DNA of 64,000 bases. It comes from Ampullaceana balthica. Its lineage: Eukaryota; Mollusca; Gastropoda; Lymnaeidae. The stretch spans positions 558,001 to 622,000 of the forward strand of contig CALYLW010000541.1 in NCBI GenBank assembly GCA_944989445.1. Direction: 5' to 3'. How positions within the stretch are numbered: the stretch's first letter is position 1; each line of letters opens with the position of its first letter. The notes under the pieces were generated by a model that saw only the letters and a list, made by a program, of their open reading frames with translations, was not told the origin of the DNA and made no database searches. Made by a program: the position numbers and the translations under genes. This document shows, piece after piece, positions 38,501 to 47,500 of this stretch.

Positions 38501-41500
38501 TAAAATGTGTAGGCCTTCCTCTTTTTCCTGTGGAAGTGCTCGGTTCATTCGCCGATCTTTTCATTGTTATTTTCAACAAAATCAACGTAAACACTAACTA
38601 ACTGCTTTATTCAAAGAAGAAACAATTTGTAAACACTAATCATGCAACAAATGCGAGATTTAACGACTATTGGCTGCTATTTTTAGTGCTTCTTCAAGTG
38701 ATATCCGAAAAACCTAGAATTCGGTAACTCGTTATATAGTAATTAAATTAATTACCTAATACAGTCGAAACCGCTTAAGTCAACGGCGTTGGGGTATGAA
38801 AAATGGCGTCGAGATAACCGATGATCGAGTTAAAACGAAAACCAATATGGCGGCAAAATATTAACATGTGCTTGAAATTTCTTTATGTCCATGATTAATT
38901 AGTTAGCGTTAATTAGTGATGGGATGATTAATCGGAATCGTATCGGAACCCTAATATTTCTTCACTCTTTCCTAAGGTTGTAATGACCGTTCGTTTTTAA
39001 GGACCGTTTAAAATTTAAATATAACAATGGTTCCCACTCAGGAAAACGGAAAAAAGTCGGGAATTCTTAAAAATAAATTCTCGACCTTGAAAGTCGGGAA
39101 AAGTTATGACTAATCGGGAATTTATATATATATATACATACATATATATACACATGTATATATATTTATGCTGAAGTAAAGGACTTTGATTACGTCTCTG
39201 TCATGTTTCGATTCCATTTAATGAAAAATAAGTTACCAGTTTATAATTGTCTGCGCATGCGCTAAAAGGTCAAAGTTTACGCTTCGCCGTGTCACAGCCG
39301 CTAGCGTTTGCCGTCGTATCACTAGTATCAGCGAATTTAAAATACAAATAAACAAATCAATATGGTTATTTTAAGTTTAATGCTTTTGACGTGCAGGATA
39401 TCTGTTACTTAACTATCAGAACGTTCTCGAATTTCCTCAGTCAATCAAACTTGTAATATAAATAAAACTATTGTGGCCTTGACCGTTGATCACAGCACGC
39501 TGTGGGCTGTGTGTACTGTGTTGGCCGGCAAATAAGTCTAAGCGAATTTTTTAAAAATCATTCCTTATCAGAAATGATTTCATTTCATCGTCACGCGCGT
39601 GTTAGTGTCACAGTCACGTATCTTACTGGTAACAAAGCAACAACAACAAACTTTTAAAAGAATAATAATTTTTTTATTTAATTATATAAAAACCACCATC
39701 GATTCTCGATACAAACCTTTATTTTCATTTCTAAAGATATTCGTTTATCTTAAAAAATAAAATGATTAATGCATCAGAAAATGAATTAAGTTTAATAATA
39801 ATATAACATGCACTGCGAAATAATGACGATTCACGACCTCTAACGCGATTGTCCAGTACCTCGGGTGAATACAATAATACATACTCCATGGATACACGTC
39901 GAATTATAATTCACACACGCAAAACATCCGGTTAGTTTTATTGAAATCTCGTAGAATCACTCAATAGCCGGAAGTCTCGAAGAAAAGCGAGATGTCAACA
40001 CTGTTTTGAACTAAAAATGACAAGAGTGCATTGCTAGGCCAACCGAAGAGGATCGAGATAACCAAGTTTAGTTGCAAATTTGGCCCTCTTTTGTGCTCGA
40101 GGTACTAGGTTTCGGCGACTTAGAAAAATCGAATAAGCCGATGAAAAAATGCTAAGACAAAGAGAGAATTTGGCGGTTCCAATAAAAAACGTCGAGTTAG
40201 TGGGGTGGTCGAGCTAACCGAGCTCGAGGTAAGTGGGTTCTACTGTATTCGGTAACTCGCCTTGGTAGGGTTAAAAAAGTTCAATGCAATAAAAATATAA
40301 TAGGTTTCCTCAAATGTGTGTAAGTGGCCATTAACAACATCGCTAGGAAACAATAAAACAGATCTGCAAAAGAAAATCACTTATTGGTCAACTTTCTGCC
40401 CAAGACTGCGGTGAAAGGTCATATCCTCGTTTTTCTGTTCATATCTGATAACCTTCTATGTGGCAAATAGACATGCTCGGTCCACAGGGGAAAAATATAG
40501 GTTGGTGCAAAAAGACATGCCTGGTGCAAAAGGGGTTAAGAATTTAACAAGGATGTTAAGTTTTCTAAGTTATTCCAAGTCACATGTTGAACCTCTGATA
40601 GTTCACTGGTATTAAACCTTGGCCTTTAAATACTATTTTGGAAACTCTAGCTCTGTCATTTGACATTGTTAAAGCAATGACTTAACCAGGTCATTGGATG
40701 TACTGAGGTCATTGCCTAGTGAGCTTTCTCTGAAAGTTACTTGAATCATTGAAAGGTCAGCACCTGGTAAATCCACCATATATGTCACATGTAATATGAT
40801 GATGGCAAGCTTATTTTAGTGGATGTCATTATGTTCCCCCAGGTTCAGGTGCTACTGCAGGTAGAGCAAGAGTTGTCTACAGAGACAGATGAGTTTAAGT
40901 AAGTGTTCAATTCCTTCATTATTCTTACCACTCTCTCTCTCTTTTATTTTGTCAGTGAATTTTCCCCCCTCAAGAAAGCTTGATCCTCCAGTGACACAAA
41001 TATTTTAAATCAGATATACATTTTTTTGTTTAAATGCACTAACTGCCCAGGTGAATAGGTTTTATTGAGTTGGTCCTGGTAACATAACTCATTGTATCTC
41101 TTTATTGTGGCTATGTTGAAACAAATAGATTTTCTTTACTAAAAGTTTGATTCAATTTCTGCCCCATAATTGTATTCTGTACTAACATCCTTCAGATATT
41201 TCATGAATTATTTACTGAAACTTTATATTAATCTAAGTCCACCATATGGTTTCCATACAATTTGTTCTGGGATAACATAATAGAATTAAGTCATTTCTGA
41301 ATGATGATTCTAAAATAATCAACATTGTGGCTGATGTTACTGTTTAAACTAATGATAAAAGGGTTGGACAGCCTTTAAGAGGATTAAGAGAGGCACACAA
41401 AATATTTTTTTAATGCATTTTTAGTGTCAGATTTCAACACAAATCAAAATGAATCATTTGATCTTTTTTAAAAAAAACTAACTAACATGTTGCATTTGAA

Positions 41501-44500
41501 TACTAATTGACATCTGAGTTATTCAAATCTGTGCACTGCTAAGTTTAGGGAAGGAGATCATGACTTTGTTGTGCTGTTTTAATATGTTGGTCACATAGGG
41601 TTGACCTAGAATCACCTGTTAGGTTATCAAAATGTTAATTTTTATAAATAGGAACAGTAAATTGCACAGCCATTTCAAATAAAAAATATTTTAAAATTTT
41701 CAGTTGTTTTTTTTAAAGTAGCACTTTAAAATAAAAAAATCATATTAAACATGGTAAAGAAAATTTTATCACATTCCTAAGTCCTCCTTTTCACTCTGGG
41801 TCATAAACAGGATGAATAACATACATTTTATTTTCTGTGTCCCATTGAAAAAACTTTGATTTAGACGTCTGCTTTTAAACCCATGTCATCCTGCTTTTTC
41901 TTACATCCTACAATCATGAGAGGATGTTTCTAAAACTGTGTTGTTGTGGTCACAACTTTTCATTCACTTAACATACAAGTTTGTCCACCATTAGTTGTCC
42001 TAAGACCAGCTTTACTGTACCTCTCACAAATGGTTACCTAACTTGTAAACATTTATGTACAGGCTTCATTAACCTAATGCCCTAAACATTTGATTACTTG
42101 TTGATTTTTTAAAACATTTTTTGTTTTCTTCTTATTTTGTTGTCTTAACAAAGTGATGACTGGTGAGATCACTTTTTTTTTCTCTCTTTATTTTCTTTGG
42201 TTTGAAACCTTTCTCTCCCAGCCCAACATGCCCACATGTTTTAAATTAGTTGACTAAAGGTGAAGGTCATATTACCTCTTAGTTTTTTTTTGATTTCAGT
42301 TAGTCAACCATGACAGATGTTCAGCAAAAATAAAGAACTATGTTATGAATTTTTTTAATGAAATTTGTCATTATCTTGAGTATTTTTTATTTTAAAAGTT
42401 GGATATTTGGTATCTGGGTGAAAAGAAAAATCATAAATGATCTTCATCCCCTTTGCCTGCTCTCTTTCGTTTTTTTGCTCATATCTTTTTTGATAATTTA
42501 TTTAAGGATTAATGAACTATCATGAATGGGGAATGGAATGCATCTTGCTTCATTTTCATCCATTCTAAGCATAAAAGTAGTGAAAACATATTAGAACGAT
42601 TAAAAAAAAATGGATTAGAATATGAACCAAGTGACCTCATTGATAAACATAATTATGACTTAAGATCCAAGCTGTGTCTCTTGTTCCATAATTTAAGCCG
42701 CTGATCAGAGAAAACAATTGTTGATTCCAGTGTCTGGGGTTCAACTCATCAATATCAAATAATAAAGATCTTTAAAAAAATATTCTAGCATGAAATAAAT
42801 TGATTTCTATAATTAACAAATTTATTTGTTCGTCTATAGTAAAAAAAATTGTTTACTTTTGACGGAGAGAAAAAAACATTTCTTCCTTCTTATCGCTGAC
42901 CTTTTCTACTTCTCTGTTAAAAATATGGGTTGAATTATTTTCAATGTCAAGATGAAGGATTATGCTGGTGTTTATGCATACACTTTTGTCATTGATTTCA
43001 TAATTTCTATTTAATAATGAAGTCAGAAGACACAAATGCCTAAAATCTTGTGAAATGTTTTTTATTTATTCTCCAATCCTGTGAAGGAAGCGACTGAGCA
43101 AGTGGTGAGATGTGGCTCTAGTTTTGTCTGCTGCAAGCATCTTCATCGTACTGTGTGCTGCTTGACAAATTAATGGTCTTGATATCACATTGAAATAATC
43201 ATTACTAACCATTTGATCTCTAGTCTTAGATTCAACCATGAGGGATGTCGTGTGTTCAGAGGGGTAGTCCTAACATTCATGTTCTTAGATGCAGTATTTA
43301 CCTAACAAGCTATGATTATTGATTATGATTATTGCAGATTAAGAATGAAAATATTTTTTTTAATGATTATTATTTTTGAAATGGCCAAAATCCTTTAAAT
43401 GTATCACATTGAAGTACATGTATATCAAATGAAGACAAAGAAACATGTCTACATATATTCTTTTTTTTTAAAGACTGATGGTGATTTAGTTTTCCATGAA
43501 ATGTTGTTTATTATAGTTAATTATGTGGTTTATTGAGTAATTTCTGTTGATTCTTGGTTACATCTCCAGACCCCACTTACAAACCCCTATTAATACATAC
43601 AATATAAAATGCGATTCCCCAATGTTAATGAAAAGCTTGGATGATTGGTCAAATTTAAGCAGTAACCAACATTAAAGATATGTTAGCTCAGTCAATAACT
43701 GGTTATTGAAACATACAAAAGAAGATTTCACTTTTACATAGTCATAAAATGAACTAACTTATCATTTATATTTTCTACTTTAGTGTATTTTTTTCTTTCA
43801 AATTAGGATCTTTTATTGCTAAGCATCGAGATATCATTAAGCTCTAGAAGTTCAAAATAATTAACATTCTTACCTTTAAAAATAATTTTTTTTAAAATTA
43901 AAATTGAAGAATGCTTAAACTTCTTTTTTTAAACTCGTCTCTATAACTCTAGCGAGTATCTTCGGACACGCAGCAGGTACATATACTCCTACTAGACTAT
44001 GTTGTGGGTATTTTTTATTGTTGTGTGTATGGGTGGGGAGGGGTGGGGAGCTATAAGATTTGACAGTTGTCTCTTTTTGGCTGGTTCTGTCAGTTTGTTT
44101 TTTTTACACTCCAACCAATGGGAGATTTGCATCTGAAGTTTCACTCTTGGTTCTAAGTAATTTTCCATAATACAAATTTATTGAATAACACAGAAAAAAC
44201 ATTGTTCCTATACCTTAATATATCATAATACTAGTTAATTTTTATATAAATCACTTTAAGTGGATCACTTTGCAGACTGGGGACTAAATTAATTTTTTAA
44301 TAAAATAAATATTTATATTATATTTTTAAAAATACGAAGATTTAAACCTTGAAATTTTAATTCACTATAAATGTGCCTACTTCCCTCTTTCTCTATTTCT
44401 TCTCTGTCCCATTACCTCACAAAGGGACATCAATTTACTGTAGCTTTTAATGGTTTTTTTATTTTTATTTATTTATTATTTTTTTTAAGGGATAGCAGAC

Positions 44501-47500
44501 AATTTATTGGGGCTTTTCTTTCTTTTATTCTAAATGCTCTTTGGGTTTATGTAATAATTTTGTCTTCTTATAAAAATGGCTGTTACATTATAATTTTATT
44601 TAGTAAATCATTTGATGTCATTTTTTTAAAGGCATGTAACTCACAGTTTGTTCTGCTGAATTTGTTTGTTGTCTACGATTTAAAACAACAATCATGACCA
44701 AGAATTAAATGATTTTGTTTGATCGAAAACAAAAAGTTTATAGTTGTTGATTTTGCTTTTCCTTTTAAATCCATAATTTATTACCTGTCCAAGAAACTAC
44801 TTGTTGAGTGACAATGAACATTAAATGTTCAATTAGGTTTGTGTCTGTGTGGGGGGGGGGTAATTTATATTTTCATTCATGTTATAATTGCATTTATTCA
44901 AGATATTAATTTCAATTGTTTGGGGTTAGTTGTTTTTTTTTAATTTTTAAAAATATATTTTTGTGTGTGTATTTTAGTTTCATCAAATAGTTCATTAGAT
45001 ATAACTGTTAGGTTGTTAAACGCAAATATTGATTTTTTTTATATTATTTTTTTTCAACTGTACACATTACCATTTCATGTACTAACTCACTGTTGAATGC
45101 AATCAAGCACATTATAATCGTAACCCATGACAAAACTGTTTTTCCAGTGCAATATATTTAGCAACTCAAACAATACTGAAACCCTCTAGTCTAATTGTTC
45201 CTCTACTGCAGCATGCCAGAGTCTATCTAAATCGTACATTAACATTTAGCTCACACAAATCCAACCTGACAAGTGTGTTGTTGCATGATGTGTCAGTACT
45301 CTCCACACTAATTTGTCTATTTATTTCCACTCCATTAGACTGTTAGTTTGAGAATGTTTATATTTCAAAAGCCATAGCATTGACTTTAATTAGTGTTATT
45401 TGTTAATGCTGGTTTGCCATAACATTTACTCTAAGATGTATTATTGTTTATCATGATAACGTTTAAATGTCTTAATTTTGCATGACCCTAGTTTCTAAAA
45501 GAAACTCATAAATTTGGTTACATAATTTATGTAATACATTTAAATTTGATCTCTTAGATTTTTCCTTCAATTTTTTTATGTTTGAAAACTACATTAGACA
45601 TTATATTTTTATAATATATAGTCCTTGGCCAGCTGATAATGTGTGCCATTGATATTGCATCAAGACTAACTTGCCATTTCTTTTTTAGAAATTGCCAGAT
45701 GATTTTAAACATTCTTTACCAACATAAAATATTTCATTAGCCAAAAAAATAGTGTAACTCAGATTTTAAAAAAAAACAACTCTGTTTCATTTTCTATTTT
45801 TATTTATATTGGTTTTTGAAAATATTTAACAAACAGATGATGTAAAAGATATGGTTTGTCAAGAGAACATAAATTTCAAGTATTTACATAAAATCTCTCT
45901 AGAACTTCATAAATTAAGCATAAATGATGTTCATAAATAAAATAAAAATAGAAATTTTAAAAGTTGGAAAGAATAACATTTTTTTTAAAAGTTTATTTTG
46001 CATCCACTTTAAAAAAAAATCTATGCTAGATAAAGATGTGAATGTACTAACACTGCAATTTAAAAAAAAACAACTCATGAATGAGATGTACCCTTCAAAC
46101 ACTTAATGCAATTGCAGCCAAAGAATTTCAATTATAACTGTTTTATAACCATTTCTTACACTTTAAATGAGCAAAGCAAACCAAATATCTAGCACAGCTT
46201 CACATACTAACAGAAACATAGCATTTTTTTGTTTGAGCTTTTCTTAATGTGTTCCTATAATAACTTGATTAAAACTACAACAGTTTGATAAGAAGCAACT
46301 TTTAAAAAAATTTATTTACTTGTCAAAAGTTAGACATTTGAAAACTATTGATAAGCAAACTGAAATGTTTTGTTTTTTTTCCTTTTGTAAAAAATTTAAT
46401 TATCTTTACAATAAGAACACCCTGAAATAAAAAATAAATAAATTAAAATGTAGAAAATAAAAAGTTAAATACATTGGAAGTTTATATAAATTAAAAACTC
46501 TTGTTCTGTTTTAGAAATCCAATAAAATTCAGTCACTCAGACTTGCTTCAGATTATATTTGTTTCAAACCACCATGTTGTCTACTCCTCTCTAGGACACA
46601 GATCCAAAGGATCGCCGCCCTAGACTCGAGCTGGGCCCATCTGGGCAACGGTTTTAAATGCTCACAACAACCCAGCTTGGCTGCAGCTGTACCTCAGTGT
46701 CTGTAAACTCCTGGACATGTGCGTGGTCATGCCAGCAGACCAAGTGCCTCAGTTTCAACTGTGAGAAACACTTTTTTTATTTTTAATCCAGGTCCTAGAC
46801 CTGTGAAGGTCATAATTGAAAATCTCAATGAAATATTCTGATAGAAACAGAATATTTCATTGAGACTTTCAATGATGACCTTGACAGGTCCTTGAAATGT
46901 ACTTACTGTTTTTTTGAACAAGTGTTTGAAGGGCATCAATTTGGTTCAATCTTCAGATACCGTTGGGCGTTTGTTGGGACCGCTGGAGAGGATGAGTATC
47001 CCATGAGTGAGAGTGGGGATGAAACAGCCTGGAGGCCTTACCCGTTGTTCACGCCTCATATCATTCGCTTGTCTCGACTTCTTAATGGCAAGGTAATTTG
47101 GAAAGTGTGTTACCGTATATACTTGAGCGTAAGTGGAGTTTTTTTTCCTCCAAATTTCAAGGCAAAAAGACTTATACACGCGTTAACTCATTTTATAGAT
47201 GCCATGAGTTTACCACAGGGATCATTGAAGAAAGGTAAAATTCCACTTTTCAAGTGACAAATCAGTGGGTCGACTTGTACTCGAGATCGACTTATGCTCA
47301 AGTATATATGGTAGTTATAAATATTAAAATTTATCCCCTTAAACTGTCGATATCTGCCTGTGGTGGGGGAGCTAAAAAATCAGTGACCTAATTAATGTAT
47401 GAACAATGAGGAGGAGTAGGCATTGCAATGTATAAAACTTGAGTTAATCAGATTTAGAACTTAACTTTGTTTAAATAAGAATAATATGTTCCATGCCTGA

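Larger units (their letters stand above)
37471..40535. mobile_element. piggyBac-like element carrying nested insertions
   Basis: Flanked by TTAA on both sides (37467-37470 and 40536-40539), with CCCTT- at the left end and -AAAGGGG at the right. TTAA targets and CCCT-type ends are typical of piggyBac. It holds a minus-strand acidic reading frame (38124-38594), a CTGCGCGG repeat and a whole pogo-like element (38762-40245). Only about 1.6 kb of its own sequence remains, so it is internally deleted. It lies in DOP1 intron 25. The TIR match beyond the first bases is weak. Confidence 0.5.
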
